Of a stretch of 64,000 bases of DNA, positions 42,671 through 53,008 are shown one piece after another (within the stretch, counting starts at the first letter, position 1; the number at the start of each line of letters is the position of its first letter). Under the pieces are notes generated by a model. That model did no database searches and was not told the DNA's origin. It saw nothing but the letters and a program-made list of their open reading frames with translations. The translations under genes and the position numbers were made by a program. The DNA is from Acetobacter sp. 46_36 (GTDB lineage Bacteria > Pseudomonadota > Alphaproteobacteria > RF32 > CAG-239): the NCBI GenBank assembly GCA_001917135.1, contig MNTT01000015.1:186001-250000 (forward strand), read 5' to 3'.

Positions 42671-42706
42671 ACAGAAAAAGTATCATCCTGTCAGGATGCC
42701 AAATAA

Positions 42707-42735
42707 AAAGAGGGTCTTCTTGCCCTCTTTTTTTT
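42707..42735 (+). terminator. Terminator after carD
   Basis: AAAGAGGG (42707-42714) pairs with CCCTCTTT (42723-42730), followed by further T residues. It lies 37 nt after the stop codon. Confidence 0.9.
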
Positions 42736-42763
42736 ACACTCTCCTTTTTTCACCCTTAACAAA

Positions 42764-42795
42764 AGAGAAGAGCCCCTTGAAAGGGGCTCTTCTCT
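42764..42795 (-). terminator. Terminator after the parvulin gene
   Basis: AGAGAAGAGCCCC, 6-nt loop, GGGGCTCTTCTCT: a perfect 13-bp stem followed by TTTTG on the minus strand, 16 nt after the stop codon at 42811. Confidence 0.92.
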
Positions 42796-42810
42796 AAAGA
42801 AAATCCAAGC

Positions 42811-43659
42811 TTACTTCTTTTCAGGAATAGGATTCCCGTCCAAAGTAAACTTTTCAACCTTGGCGTTATTGCGCAAATCTTCAAAAATCTTCGCAATAAC
42901 CTGCTGTGTAACCATATTTTTCAACTGAGGTTCAATTTCTTTCAGCTCCAACGGCTTAGATGCTCTAACATCTTCAACCAAAATAACATGATAGCCGAAT
43001 TCTGTCTTAACCGGGGTTTTGGAAAATTCGCCTTTGTCCATGCTGAACGCAGCTTTAGAAAATTCAGGAACCATCATATCTTCAGTAAAATAGCCCAATT
43101 CAACCTGATCTTTAGAATATTCGTTAGCCAGTTTTACAAAATCCTCGCCTTTTTTCAACTTGGCAATAACTTCTTTGGCTTTGGCTTCAGAATCTACCAG
43201 AATATGCTTAGCTTTTACTTCCTTCTGGCTTTCAAATTTGGATTTATAGTCATTATACAAGTCTTGAACAGCCTTGTCTGTAACTCTCTCATCTACCGTT
43301 TTTTCAAGATACAATTTGCGAGCCAAATCTTCCTTTGCCGTAACCAGCTGTCTCTGATACTCCGGTGTCTGCTCAATATTGGCAGCAGTAGCAGCCTGAT
43401 ATACCAGCTTGCTGTTTACAAATACATCAAGCGTCTTCGCATAAAATTCTTCAAACGGAACCTTGTCCTGAATCTGCGGATGGTCAGCATAACTCTGCTT
43501 CAAATCGTTGATATAAATGATTTCCCCGTTGACTTTTGCGGCAACACCTTTATCAGCGCCGGCATTGGCATTATACACCTTAAAAGACACAAAAGAAGCA
43601 ACGGCTACAACGACTACAGCAACGGCAGAGATTGTAAAACCTACGATTCTCTTTTTCAT
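42811..43659 (-). CDS. PpiC/SurA-type parvulin peptidyl-prolyl isomerase
   Basis: A 282-residue exported foldase. An N-terminal hydrophobic segment (about residues 5-26) is a signal peptide or membrane anchor. A SurA-like helical region follows, and the parvulin domain lies at about 145-235 (V-K-A-K-H-I-L-V, F-G-Y-H-V-I-L-V-E). GGAGG lies 5 nt before the ATG at 43659; the longer frame would overlap this site. It acts on proteins in the periplasm. It diverges from secA. Confidence 0.9.
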   Translation of the reverse strand: MKKRIVGFTISAVAVVVVAVASFVSFKVYNANAGADKGVAAKVNGEIIYINDLKQSYADHPQIQDKVPFEEFYAKTLDVFVNSKLVYQAATAANIEQTPEYQRQLVTAKEDLARKLYLEKTVDERVTDKAVQDLYNDYKSKFESQKEVKAKHILVDSEAKAKEVIAKLKKGEDFVKLANEYSKDQVELGYFTEDMMVPEFSKAAFSMDKGEFSKTPVKTEFGYHVILVEDVRASKPLELKEIEPQLKNMVTQQVIAKIFEDLRNNAKVEKFTLDGNPIPEKK

Positions 43660-43828
43660 AAAAACCTCCAAAATAAAAAGTTTATCTATACTCATTTACT
43701 CATATATACTTATTTATAAAATATTCCAAGTATTTTTTATTTGGCGTTTATAACTTCTGTTGATAGTATTGACTTTATTACATATAAACACTAAATGTAG
43801 CTAAAAGACAATATATAAGGTAATGATA

Positions 43829-46534
43829 ATGTTAACAGACATCGCACGCAAAATTTTTGGTACCGCCAACAACAGATTCATAAAAAAACAATACAAAATA
43901 GTTGAACAGATTAATGCTCTTGAAGATGATTTTATAAAACTTTCAGACGAAGAACTCAAAAACAAGACATTGGAATTCCGCTCCCGATTAAAAGAAGGCG
44001 AAACGCTGGATGATATTCTGCCTGAAGCGTTTGCAACCGTCAGGGAAGCAGCAAAGCGTACATTGGGGCAACGCCATTATGACGTTCAGCTTATCGGCGG
44101 TATCGTCCTGCATAAAGGCATGATTGCCGAAATGAAAACCGGCGAAGGTAAAACATTAGTTGCAACACTTGCAGCATATTTAAATGCCATAGAACAAAAA
44201 GGTGTACATGTCGTTACTGTAAACGATTACCTTGCCAAACGCGATGCCGAATGGATGGGACAGGTTTACCGTTTTCTGGGCTTAACCGTTGACTATATCG
44301 TTCACGAAAAAGACGACGTACAGCGCAAGGAAGCCTACAATGCCGATATCACTTATGCGACAAACAATGAACTCGGTTTTGACTATCTTCGTGACAACAT
44401 GAAGTTTTCCCTTGACGAACGCGTTCAGCGCGATTTCAACTACGCCATTGTCGACGAAGTCGATTCCATCCTTATCGACGAAGCCCGCACTCCGTTGATT
44501 ATTTCCGGTGCGGCTGAAGATTCTTCCGAAAAATACGTTCTTGTTAATAATATAATCAAACACATCAACGCTTCTGATTATGAAAAAGACGAAAAAGCCA
44601 AAAACGTTACCTTAACCGAAATCGGAATGGAACACGTTGAAGAACTGCTGAAAAAAGCCGGATTAATTACGGACGGCGGCCTATATGACATCAAAAACGT
44701 ACAACTTGTAAATCATGTCAATCAGGCATTGCGGGCAAACATTATGTTTACCAAAGACGTCGATTATCTGGTACGCGACGGCAAAGTGCTGATTATCGAC
44801 GAATTTACCGGCCGTATCATGGAAGGACGTCGTTACAGCGACGGACTGCATCAGGCACTGGAAGCGAAAGAAGGCGTCGAAATCCAATCTGAAAATCAGA
44901 CACTCGCCTCCATTACTTTCCAAAACTATTTTCGTCTTTATCCCAAGCTGGCCGGTATGACCGGTACGGCAATGACGGAAGAAACCGAATTTGGCGACAT
45001 TTATAATTTGGCCTGTGTTGAAATCCCGACCAACCGCCCGGTTATCCGTAAAGATGAGCATGACTGCATTTACCGTACCGAGCGCGAAAAATATAAAGCA
45101 ATTATAGACACTATAAAAGAATGCCACGCTAAAGGACAGCCTGTTCTTGTCGGCACGACATCGGTTGAAAAATCCGAAGCCATTGCCAAACTGCTGAAAG
45201 AACAGACCGACATAAAATTCGAAGTTTTAAATGCCAAACACCACGAACGAGAAGCAGCCATCGTTGCCGAAGCAGGTGTTTATGGCGCCGTAACCATTGC
45301 AACCAATATGGCCGGCCGCGGAACCGACATTCAACTTGGCGGCAACCCTGAAGTTGCTTTGAAAAAACGCCTGAACGGAAATGAAACGCCTGAAGAAATA
45401 TCCAAACTAAAAGAAGAAATCAAAACCGAAATTGCCGAACAAAAAGAAAAAGTCCTAAAAGCCGGCGGTTTATACATATTAGGCACAGAAAGACACGAAA
45501 GCCGGCGTATTGATAATCAGCTGCGCGGAAGATCCGGACGTCAGGGTGACCCGGGAACATCAAAATTTTTCCTTTCGCTGGAAGATGATTTAATGCGCAT
45601 CTTCGGTTCTGAACGTATGTCAGAAGTCTTGCGCCGCTTGGGTTTGCCAGAAGGTGAAGCATTGGTTCACCCCTTTATCAGCAAAGCGCTGGAAAAAGCA
45701 CAACAGAAAGTTGAAGAACGCAACTTTGACATTCGCAAAAGCCTGTTAAAATACGATGATGTGATGAACGAACAGCGCAAAGTAATCTATGAACAGCGCA
45801 AAGAATTAATGTCCACTGACGACATATCCGATACGATATTGGATATGCGCCACGACTACCTTTCCGCATTAATCGGCAACAGCGTTCCTGAGGGAACAGC
45901 GCCGGATGAATGGGATATTCCTCGGTTAAAACAGGACCTCTTCAATATTACCGGCATCAATCTTCCCGTAGAAGAATGGGCTGAAAAAAATGGTATCGAC
46001 AGCGTAGATATGGTCGAAATGATTACAAAAGAAGTCGATTCTCAGATTGCGGCCAAAAATGCAGCCATACCGGAAAGCATTATCCGCCTGGTCGAAAAAA
46101 GCATTATGCTGCAAACGCTTGACCAGCTGTGGAAAGATCATATTGCCACGCTTGATTTGATGAGGCATACAATCGTTCTTCGTGCATACGGACAAAAAGA
46201 CCCGCTGAACGAATACAAGCGCGAAGCTTTTAATATGTTCTCAGATATGCTGGACGTCTTAAAAGAAAGAGTAACGACAATTATATGCCGGACAACTATC
46301 CAGCAAGGCAGTGATCAGGATGTAAAGGAGCAGGAACAGCGCAGGCAAAACCTGAAAATGGAAGCTGTCCATGAATCTCCTGACGGTAGACCGCAGCCTG
46401 TTGCCCCTGAAAACAGAACAGTTTTCCCCTCAACAGCAACAGAACATCCCGAATGGAAAAACATTTCCCGCAACAGTCCCTGCCCTTGCGGCAGCGGCAA
46501 AAAATACAAACACTGCCATGGAAAAGTAGCCTAA
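43829..46534 (+). CDS. secA: Protein translocase ATPase SecA
   Basis: A 901-residue motor that pushes preproteins through SecYEG. Walker A lies in M-K-T-G-E-G-K-T-L (about residue 105). Further motifs are V-D-E-V-D-S-I-L-I-D-E-A-R-T-P-L, N-M-A-G-R-G-T-D-I and G-R-S-G-R-Q-G-D-P-G. The Zn-binding end C-P-C-G-S-G-K-K-Y-K-H-C-H binds SecB. The second ATG (43829) has AAGG at 8 nt, better than the first (43823). sufC begins 10 nt after the stop, so the two are probably co-transcribed. Confidence 0.97.
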   Translation: MLTDIARKIFGTANNRFIKKQYKIVEQINALEDDFIKLSDEELKNKTLEFRSRLKEGETLDDILPEAFATVREAAKRTLGQRHYDVQLIGGIVLHKGMIAEMKTGEGKTLVATLAAYLNAIEQKGVHVVTVNDYLAKRDAEWMGQVYRFLGLTVDYIVHEKDDVQRKEAYNADITYATNNELGFDYLRDNMKFSLDERVQRDFNYAIVDEVDSILIDEARTPLIISGAAEDSSEKYVLVNNIIKHINASDYEKDEKAKNVTLTEIGMEHVEELLKKAGLITDGGLYDIKNVQLVNHVNQALRANIMFTKDVDYLVRDGKVLIIDEFTGRIMEGRRYSDGLHQALEAKEGVEIQSENQTLASITFQNYFRLYPKLAGMTGTAMTEETEFGDIYNLACVEIPTNRPVIRKDEHDCIYRTEREKYKAIIDTIKECHAKGQPVLVGTTSVEKSEAIAKLLKEQTDIKFEVLNAKHHEREAAIVAEAGVYGAVTIATNMAGRGTDIQLGGNPEVALKKRLNGNETPEEISKLKEEIKTEIAEQKEKVLKAGGLYILGTERHESRRIDNQLRGRSGRQGDPGTSKFFLSLEDDLMRIFGSERMSEVLRRLGLPEGEALVHPFISKALEKAQQKVEERNFDIRKSLLKYDDVMNEQRKVIYEQRKELMSTDDISDTILDMRHDYLSALIGNSVPEGTAPDEWDIPRLKQDLFNITGINLPVEEWAEKNGIDSVDMVEMITKEVDSQIAAKNAAIPESIIRLVEKSIMLQTLDQLWKDHIATLDLMRHTIVLRAYGQKDPLNEYKREAFNMFSDMLDVLKERVTTIICRTTIQQGSDQDVKEQEQRRQNLKMEAVHESPDGRPQPVAPENRTVFPSTATEHPEWKNISRNSPCPCGSGKKYKHCHGKVA

Positions 46535-46544
46535 GGATATCCTG

Positions 46545-47303
46545 ATGACCACACCGTTACTTGAAATTAAGAACCTGCATGCCCGGGTTGAAGACAAGGA
46601 AATCATAAAAGGATTGGATTTAACTGTTAATGCCGGAGAAGTGCACGCCATAATGGGACCAAACGGAGCGGGAAAATCCTCCTTGTCCAATGTTCTGGCC
46701 GGAAAAGACGGCTATGAAGTAACAGACGGCAGTATTATGTTCAAAGGCCAAAACCTTTTGCAGATGTCAACGGAAGAACGCGCCCGCAGCGGGCTGTTCC
46801 TGTCCATGCAATACCCTATTGAAATTCCTGGTGTTATGGTTTCAAACTTTTTAAAACAGTCCCTGAATTCTGTCCTAAAGCACAGGGGAGAACCTGAACT
46901 GGACACAATAGGGTTTATGAAACTGCTGAAAACAAAAGCTGCAGCGCTGGGTATAAATCCGGAAATGCTGAAAAGATTTGTTAACGTCGGCTTTTCCGGC
47001 GGTGAAAAAAAACGTTTTGAAACTCTGCAAATGGCTCTGCTTAAACCAGAATTCTGTATTTTGGACGAAATCGATTCCGGATTGGATATTGACGCGTTAA
47101 AAACGGTATCTGACGGCGTAAATTCTCTTCGCTCGCCTCAAAACGCATTTTTGGTAATCACCCACTACCAGCGTCTGCTAAATCACATCGTTCCCGATGT
47201 TGTTCACATTTTCGCCGATGGCCGGATTATCAAAACCGGAGACAGCATGCTCGCCCAACAATTGGAAAAAAGCGGCTATGCCGATTTCCTCAAAGGGGAA
47301 TAG
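46545..47303 (+). CDS. sufC: Fe-S cluster assembly ATPase SufC
   Basis: A 252-residue ABC-type ATPase that works with SufB and SufD in building Fe-S clusters. Walker A G-P-N-G-A-G-K-S is at about 37-44, the signature G-F-S-G-G-E-K-K-R at about 148-156, and Walker B I-L-D-E-I-D-S-G-L-D is followed by the H-loop region I-T-H-Y. AAGGA precedes the start. It is sandwiched between secA and sufD; no sufB lies upstream as would be usual. Confidence 0.95.
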   Translation: MTTPLLEIKNLHARVEDKEIIKGLDLTVNAGEVHAIMGPNGAGKSSLSNVLAGKDGYEVTDGSIMFKGQNLLQMSTEERARSGLFLSMQYPIEIPGVMVSNFLKQSLNSVLKHRGEPELDTIGFMKLLKTKAAALGINPEMLKRFVNVGFSGGEKKRFETLQMALLKPEFCILDEIDSGLDIDALKTVSDGVNSLRSPQNAFLVITHYQRLLNHIVPDVVHIFADGRIIKTGDSMLAQQLEKSGYADFLKGE

Positions 47304-47306
47304 ACC

Positions 47307-48545
47307 ATGCCTGAAACGCCGCTTTTGCAAAATATCAGCCTTTTTTTAGACGATAAGCCGTCTGTATATGCCCTTCGCGAAAAGGCTCGACAATTGCTGC
47401 TCCAATGTGGCTACCCTACGGTCAAAACAGAAGCTTGGAAATATACCGATATCCGCCCGATTTTAAACAGCCGCCTTAAAGTTGATGCCTCTGAACATAT
47501 TTGCGGACATGACTGCTGCCAGCATAACGATAAAGCTCCCTCTATTGAAATAAAATTTTGCAGTGGCAAATTGCATATAGAAGAATACAATCTGCCGGAC
47601 GGAATAAGCATTACCCCCCTTCCCTTGGCTTTGTATGAAGACTGTTGTAAACCATATCTGTTTCATTCTTTTAATCTTGAGAATCACCCGTTTGCTGCCC
47701 TAAACGGCGTATATTTAGAACAGGGAATTTACATCCACATTGAAAAAGATATCCGAATTACTCAGCCGATTGTCATAAACTATTCTCAAAACGGCTGCAT
47801 AGATACCCAATGCCATATTCACAATATTATTGTTGCAGAAAAAAATGCACAAGCCGAAATCTTCGAAAAATTTTCATCAGATAAAAACAATTGCTATCTG
47901 CTTAATATCGTAAATGAAATTTATTTAAAACCCGACAGCAGACTGAATCATTATAAAAAACAAAAAGAAAGCTTGTCCGGATACCATATTGCCTTAAATG
48001 CCGCAAAAATACAGCAAGGCGCAACATACAAACAATATTATCTTGCTGAAGGCGGAAAAATCTGCCGCCAGGAAAACATTATCAATTTGGAACAAGCTCA
48101 GGCCTCCGCTGAAATATATTCAGCCTACACCGCAAAAAAGAACTGTCTGAACGATATTACGTCCGATATAAATCATCTGCATTCGGAAACATTCTCGAAT
48201 CAATACGCAAAAGCCGTTCTGGAGAGCGATTCCTCCGCTGTTTTCCAAGGAAAAATACACATTGCTCCGCTCGCTGTTAAAACGGCTGGGCATCAATTGC
48301 ACAAAGCTTTATACCTAGATGGCAAAGCCCAATTAGATTGCAAACCTGAACTGGAAATATTTGCCGACGACGTAAAATGCTCACATGGAGCAAGCTGCGG
48401 CGAAATAAACAAAGAACAACTGTTCTATCTGATGTCGCGGGGAATTGACCAGGCTTCCGCTATTCGAATTTTAACCGAAGCCCACCTTAACGAAATTATT
48501 GAGCTTATCCCCAACGAAAAAATCCGCACCGAATTTTGTGCTTAA
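47307..48545 (+). CDS. sufD: Fe-S cluster assembly protein SufD
   Basis: A 412-residue SufB/SufD-family protein. The N-terminal helical region contains T-E-A-W-K-Y-T-D-I, the central part is the right-handed beta-helix, and the C-terminus has D-D-V-K-C-S-H-G-A-S-C-G and L-F-Y-L-M-S-R-G-I. The position after sufC and the N-terminal pattern favour SufD over SufB. GGGGA lies 8 nt before the ATG. It has more Cys in its N-terminal part (H-D-C-C) than typical. No sufS or sufE follows. Confidence 0.92.
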   Translation: MPETPLLQNISLFLDDKPSVYALREKARQLLLQCGYPTVKTEAWKYTDIRPILNSRLKVDASEHICGHDCCQHNDKAPSIEIKFCSGKLHIEEYNLPDGISITPLPLALYEDCCKPYLFHSFNLENHPFAALNGVYLEQGIYIHIEKDIRITQPIVINYSQNGCIDTQCHIHNIIVAEKNAQAEIFEKFSSDKNNCYLLNIVNEIYLKPDSRLNHYKKQKESLSGYHIALNAAKIQQGATYKQYYLAEGGKICRQENIINLEQAQASAEIYSAYTAKKNCLNDITSDINHLHSETFSNQYAKAVLESDSSAVFQGKIHIAPLAVKTAGHQLHKALYLDGKAQLDCKPELEIFADDVKCSHGASCGEINKEQLFYLMSRGIDQASAIRILTEAHLNEIIELIPNEKIRTEFCA

Positions 48546-48547
48546 AC

Positions 48548-49369
48548 TTACTTCTGCCTGCGATTGCCGAAAATATATTTTGCCTGATATGCCAAAGAAG
48601 AAATAAACACTGCAACACTGGCATAAATAACAAAATAGAAGCAAAACTCTCCGGCCAGGCTGTTCACCCAAAAAGGAAACCATTCATTCTGAACCCAAAA
48701 TACGGTTACCGAACGAAAAAAATAGGCAAAAACCAGAAAATAAAATAAAAACCAGCCTAAAATCTTATACAGATTATCAAATACCGGCCAAAAGGAACAA
48801 CGAAGATTTAACCATTTTTTGCCTTGTAAAAACCGGATAAACAACACGGAGTTAACCAATAAGACAAAAACAGCCAGAATAATCATGGTAAAAACAAAAA
48901 AGAATAACAGTTCTTCACGCCAATCCTCAACCGGCTTTCGTATATTCAATGAATACGCTGCCCATCCGGCAACGGCCCAAAGCCCCAAATAAAACAAAAT
49001 AAAACCAACGGTTTTTACATCTTTCAAATTAAGCTTATAAACTATCTCCCCGCCGCTTTCGCTAATAGAGTACCAACGGTTTATATACCAGGCCAATCCT
49101 CCGATAAAAGCTAAAACAGAGCCTCCCAAAGCTAACACATTTGCCGAACAATAGAAACCCGGACCTTCAATTCCTAACCCGCATAAAAAATTTCTTCCCA
49201 AAAATGAAGAAATAACCACGTTAAACAGTGCCGCCACGAAAGTCAGCCACAAAAAACCTTTAATGTGGCCGTCTATTTGCCTGACCGGATATGTAAGCCC
49301 GCCGATAAAAGGAATAACAACTTCCCCGTCTTCGTTAACCCCGTTTTGAAATTGCTTTAGATCATTCAT
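48548..49369 (-). CDS. Polytopic membrane protein of unknown function
   Basis: A 273-residue protein with about six hydrophobic helices (about 40-58, 78-96, 118-140, 155-180, 205-225 and 240-262) and a polar N-terminal segment with G-G-L-T-Y-P-V-R-Q-I-D-G-H-I-K-G. Aromatic content is high. GGAGG lies 5 nt before the ATG. It follows dnaE after 20 nt on the same strand and converges with sufD with 2 nt between the stops. I do not recognise the family; DUF805-like or DUF2628-like folds are possible but unproven. Confidence 0.65.
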   Translation of the reverse strand: MNDLKQFQNGVNEDGEVVIPFIGGLTYPVRQIDGHIKGFLWLTFVAALFNVVISSFLGRNFLCGLGIEGPGFYCSANVLALGGSVLAFIGGLAWYINRWYSISESGGEIVYKLNLKDVKTVGFILFYLGLWAVAGWAAYSLNIRKPVEDWREELLFFFVFTMIILAVFVLLVNSVLFIRFLQGKKWLNLRCSFWPVFDNLYKILGWFLFYFLVFAYFFRSVTVFWVQNEWFPFWVNSLAGEFCFYFVIYASVAVFISSLAYQAKYIFGNRRQK

Positions 49370-49389
49370 TCCTACCTCCGCCTGCCGTA

Positions 49390-52300
49390 CTAAATCTCTT
49401 TAACCGATGATACGCCCGGAATACTTTTCAGCTTCGTCAACATCATATTGTCTGAAAAGGCAAAACCGCCGTCCAGTTCTATCCGGACATCCCAATCATT
49501 AAGTTCAGGTTCCAGATAAACTTTATTCAAGCCGCGCATATCCGTATATAAGACCTTCTTCACCTCAGTAACAGCTGCAATATTATCAATAGAAATAACC
49601 AGCCCTTTGGCTTGTTCGGCAATTGCTTCGTCAAGCGTTTTGACGCTGTTTATCATAACCCGGGGATTTTCTTCTTCCGATTGTTTGTTAATCGTAACTT
49701 TAACCAGTAATGGGCATCCGGTATTAATAGTATCCTCATACTTCGCCAGCCCGTCAGAAAACATCATACCCTCAAAATTGCCCGTCGTATCCGACAAACC
49801 CACAAACGCGTATTTATTGCCATTTTTACTGATTCGCTTTTGAAAATTCTCTACACATCCGGCTATATTAGCCTTAATGCTGTCTCCCACCTTAATATTA
49901 GCCATCACTTCCTGACAGGTTTTAACGCCAAGCTTCTTCATGCTCTCTGCATAAACGTCAAGAGGATGTGCCGAGAGATAAAATCCGATAGCACCAGCCT
50001 CTAACCGTAATTTTTCCAAATCCGGCCAGTCAGGAGCATCTGAAAGCTTAACTTTAGACGAATATTCTTCTGCACCGAACAAAGAAGATTGCGCACTGGT
50101 CTTCATTTCCGTCGCTGAAGAAATATTTTTCAATATCGTGTCAATATTCGCAAAAAGCTTGCCCCTTTTCTTCTCAATACTGTCAAAAGCTCCGGCTTTG
50201 ATAAGCTGCTCCAGCTGCTTTCTGTTTAACTGCTTGGCATCAACCCTGTTGATAAAATCTGAAATATCCTTAAACTTACCGCCTTTTTCCCGCGCCTCAA
50301 CAATAGCATTCATATTCGATTCGCCAACACCCTTTATGGCACCTAAGGCATAACGCAGCTTTCCGTTTTGCACGCTGAATTTTGCCAGCGATTCGTTCAC
50401 GTCCGGTTTCAGAACCTCTATGCCCATCGCTTTGCATTCGGCTTTAAACCCGGCAAGCTTATCCGTATTCGTAATATCCAAATCCATAACGGCACACATA
50501 AATTCCACCGGAAAATGTGCTTTCAAATACGCTGTATGGTACGACACCAGCGAATAAGCCGCCGCATGCGACTTATTAAAACCATACGACGCAAACTTTT
50601 CCATCTGGTCAAAAATACTCTTGGCCACTTCCTCGTCAATACCGTTCTTAATCGCCCCCTCGGTAAACATAATGCGCTGCTTTGGAATCTCATCACGCAT
50701 TTTTTTACCCATAACCTTCCTGAGTTTATCAGCACCACCCATTGTATAACCGCCCAATTCACGGGCAATCATCATGACCTGCTCCTGATAAACCATAATG
50801 CCGTAAGTTTCTTTCAAAATCGGCTCCAATTTTGGATGCAGGTACTGGATTTCCTCTTCTCCGTGCTTGCGCTTGATAAAAGTCGGAATATTGTCCATCG
50901 GTCCCGGACGATACAATGATACAATAGCTATCAAATCTTCAAAACGGTCAGGCTTAATCTGTTTATGCACGTCTTTCATACCCGCCGATTCAAACTGGAA
51001 AACTGCCGTCGTTTTGCCTTCCTGAAGCATTTTATACGTTTCTGCATCATCCAAAGGAACCGCTTCCATATCCAAATCAATTCCCTGCGCCCGTTTTATC
51101 CAGTCCACCGCCCGCTGGATAACCGTTAAAGTTTTAAGCCCCAAAAAGTCAAACTTGATTAAACCGGTTTCTTCAACATATTTCATGTCATACATCGTAA
51201 CCGGCATATCCGCCCGCGGGTCTTTGTACAATGGAACCAATTCTTCCAGAGGCCTGTCGCCGATAACAACGCCCGCCGCATGCATACCCGAATTGCGATA
51301 CAGCCCTTCCAGCTTTATCGCTATTTCAAACAGCTTGTTCACCTGCGGATCATTCTGGCGCATTTCTTCCAGTTCAGGAACCTGCTCCAAAGCTTCCGGC
51401 AAAGTTGGATTCTTACCCTGGGCACCTGCCGGAATCATCTTGGAAATTCTGTCCGCCTGCGAATAAGGCATCTGCAGCACCCGCGCTACGTCGCGGATAA
51501 CGGCCTTTGATTGCAACTTGCCATAAGTAATAATCTGTGCCACATGGTCAAAACCATATTTTTCCTGAACGTATTCAATTGTTTTGTACCGATTCTCCTG
51601 ACAAAAATCCACGTCAAAGTCCGGCATGTTAACGCGTTCGGGATTTAAAAAACGCTCAAACAGCAAATCAAGCTTTAACGGATCAAGCTCCGTAACTTTC
51701 AACGACCACGCCACAATTGAACCGGCACCGGAACCACGCCCGGGACCAACCGGAACGCCATGTCCTTTTGACCATTTGATAAAGTCCGATACGATTAGAA
51801 AATAACCCGGAAAGCCCATCTTTTTGATAACGCTCAGCTCATACTCCAAACGGGCATAATACCGCTCGTCAATCTCAGCTTTTTCCTCGGCTGTCATACC
51901 TTCAAAATAAACCGCTTTCTCCAACCTTTCATTCAGGCCTTTATAAGCTTCCTCCGTAATAAATTCATCTTGCGTCTTACCTTCCGGACATTCAAAAATC
52001 GGCAACAGCGGATCTACTTTTTTAGAAAGGTAGTTACATAGTTTGGCAATTCTCACTGTATTATTAACGGCTTCCGGCAAATCGGAAAATAATTCCACCA
52101 TTTCCGCTTCTGAACGCAGGCGGTTGTTTATGGAAAACTTGCGCCGGTTTTCATTGGCAACATATTCCCCCGCTGAAATACAGACCAGCGCATCATGCGC
52201 TTCATACATATCTTCGTCTAAAAAGAAAACTTCATTCGTTGCTACCAGGGGAATATCATATTTATACGCCAAATCAATAAAAGCTTCTTCGGTCAGGCGT

Positions 52301-52863
52301 TCTTTTTCTGTCCCGATTCGCGAAATTTCCATATATAAACGGTCTTGAAATATTTCCTTCAGCTTAAGCGTAAAATCTTCCGCTTCCTGTTTCCGGTTTT
52401 CCAGCAGCAACCGACCGATTGTTCCCTCCGGTCCGGCCGTCAACGCTATCAGACCCGCATTAAAATCCTTCAGGTTTTGCAAAGTCAGCTGCGGAGCCCA
52501 GCCTTTTTCCGTATTGTCCAGATAAAACCGTTTCATAAGCTTCATAATATTGCCGTATCCTTCGGCATTCATAACCAAAAGAACAATTTTATCCGGTTCC
52601 TGCTCTTTGCCTTTCGAACGCATCAAATCGTCAGAATCCGCATTTCGCAGCAAAAACTGACATCCCATAATCGGTTTAATGCCTTCATCAGAAGCATATT
52701 TGGAAAAAGCTTTTCCGCCAAACATATTTGAGCTGTCTGTAACGGCAACCGCAGGAACCCCCATATCGTGCAGTTTATGAATAAGAGTCGGGAGCATAAT
52801 AGCCCCTTCGGCAAGTGAATATGCCGTATGAACTCTCAAATGTACAAATTTAGGGTCTTTCAT
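49390..52863 (-). CDS. dnaE: DNA polymerase III alpha subunit
   Basis: A 1157-residue replicative polymerase. The PHP domain opens with H-L-R-V-H-T-A-Y-S-L. The palm has G-P-G-R-G-S-G-A-G-S and the catalytic P-D-F-D-V-D-F. F-L-G-L-K-T-L-T lies further on, the beta-clamp region and OB-fold are in the C-terminal third, and the C-terminus is complete. Length is typical for DnaE1. AAGG precedes the ATG closely. It is downstream of eno and a small membrane-protein gene, with a terminator between. Confidence 0.97.
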   Translation of the reverse strand: MKDPKFVHLRVHTAYSLAEGAIMLPTLIHKLHDMGVPAVAVTDSSNMFGGKAFSKYASDEGIKPIMGCQFLLRNADSDDLMRSKGKEQEPDKIVLLVMNAEGYGNIMKLMKRFYLDNTEKGWAPQLTLQNLKDFNAGLIALTAGPEGTIGRLLLENRKQEAEDFTLKLKEIFQDRLYMEISRIGTEKERLTEEAFIDLAYKYDIPLVATNEVFFLDEDMYEAHDALVCISAGEYVANENRRKFSINNRLRSEAEMVELFSDLPEAVNNTVRIAKLCNYLSKKVDPLLPIFECPEGKTQDEFITEEAYKGLNERLEKAVYFEGMTAEEKAEIDERYYARLEYELSVIKKMGFPGYFLIVSDFIKWSKGHGVPVGPGRGSGAGSIVAWSLKVTELDPLKLDLLFERFLNPERVNMPDFDVDFCQENRYKTIEYVQEKYGFDHVAQIITYGKLQSKAVIRDVARVLQMPYSQADRISKMIPAGAQGKNPTLPEALEQVPELEEMRQNDPQVNKLFEIAIKLEGLYRNSGMHAAGVVIGDRPLEELVPLYKDPRADMPVTMYDMKYVEETGLIKFDFLGLKTLTVIQRAVDWIKRAQGIDLDMEAVPLDDAETYKMLQEGKTTAVFQFESAGMKDVHKQIKPDRFEDLIAIVSLYRPGPMDNIPTFIKRKHGEEEIQYLHPKLEPILKETYGIMVYQEQVMMIARELGGYTMGGADKLRKVMGKKMRDEIPKQRIMFTEGAIKNGIDEEVAKSIFDQMEKFASYGFNKSHAAAYSLVSYHTAYLKAHFPVEFMCAVMDLDITNTDKLAGFKAECKAMGIEVLKPDVNESLAKFSVQNGKLRYALGAIKGVGESNMNAIVEAREKGGKFKDISDFINRVDAKQLNRKQLEQLIKAGAFDSIEKKRGKLFANIDTILKNISSATEMKTSAQSSLFGAEEYSSKVKLSDAPDWPDLEKLRLEAGAIGFYLSAHPLDVYAESMKKLGVKTCQEVMANIKVGDSIKANIAGCVENFQKRISKNGNKYAFVGLSDTTGNFEGMMFSDGLAKYEDTINTGCPLLVKVTINKQSEEENPRVMINSVKTLDEAIAEQAKGLVISIDNIAAVTEVKKVLYTDMRGLNKVYLEPELNDWDVRIELDGGFAFSDNMMLTKLKSIPGVSSVKEI

Positions 52864-52949
52864 CCGCCTTTTCCGTCAATCTCTCAACATCTTACCGCAG
52901 AGTTTATCACAAACATCTTATATCTCAACTGTTTATTCCGTAAAATAAC

Positions 52950-52984
52950 AAAAAACGGGTACAGTACAACATAACTGCACCCGT
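52950..52984 (-). terminator. Terminator of the eno / small membrane-protein unit
   Basis: ACGGGT-A-CAGT (52955-52965) pairs with ACTG-C-ACCCGT (52974-52984) with one A/C mismatch. On the minus strand T6 follows. It lies 25 nt beyond the stop at 53009 and before dnaE. Confidence 0.82.
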
Positions 52985-53008
52985 CTTAATACTTTCACGC
53001 ACAAAAGC

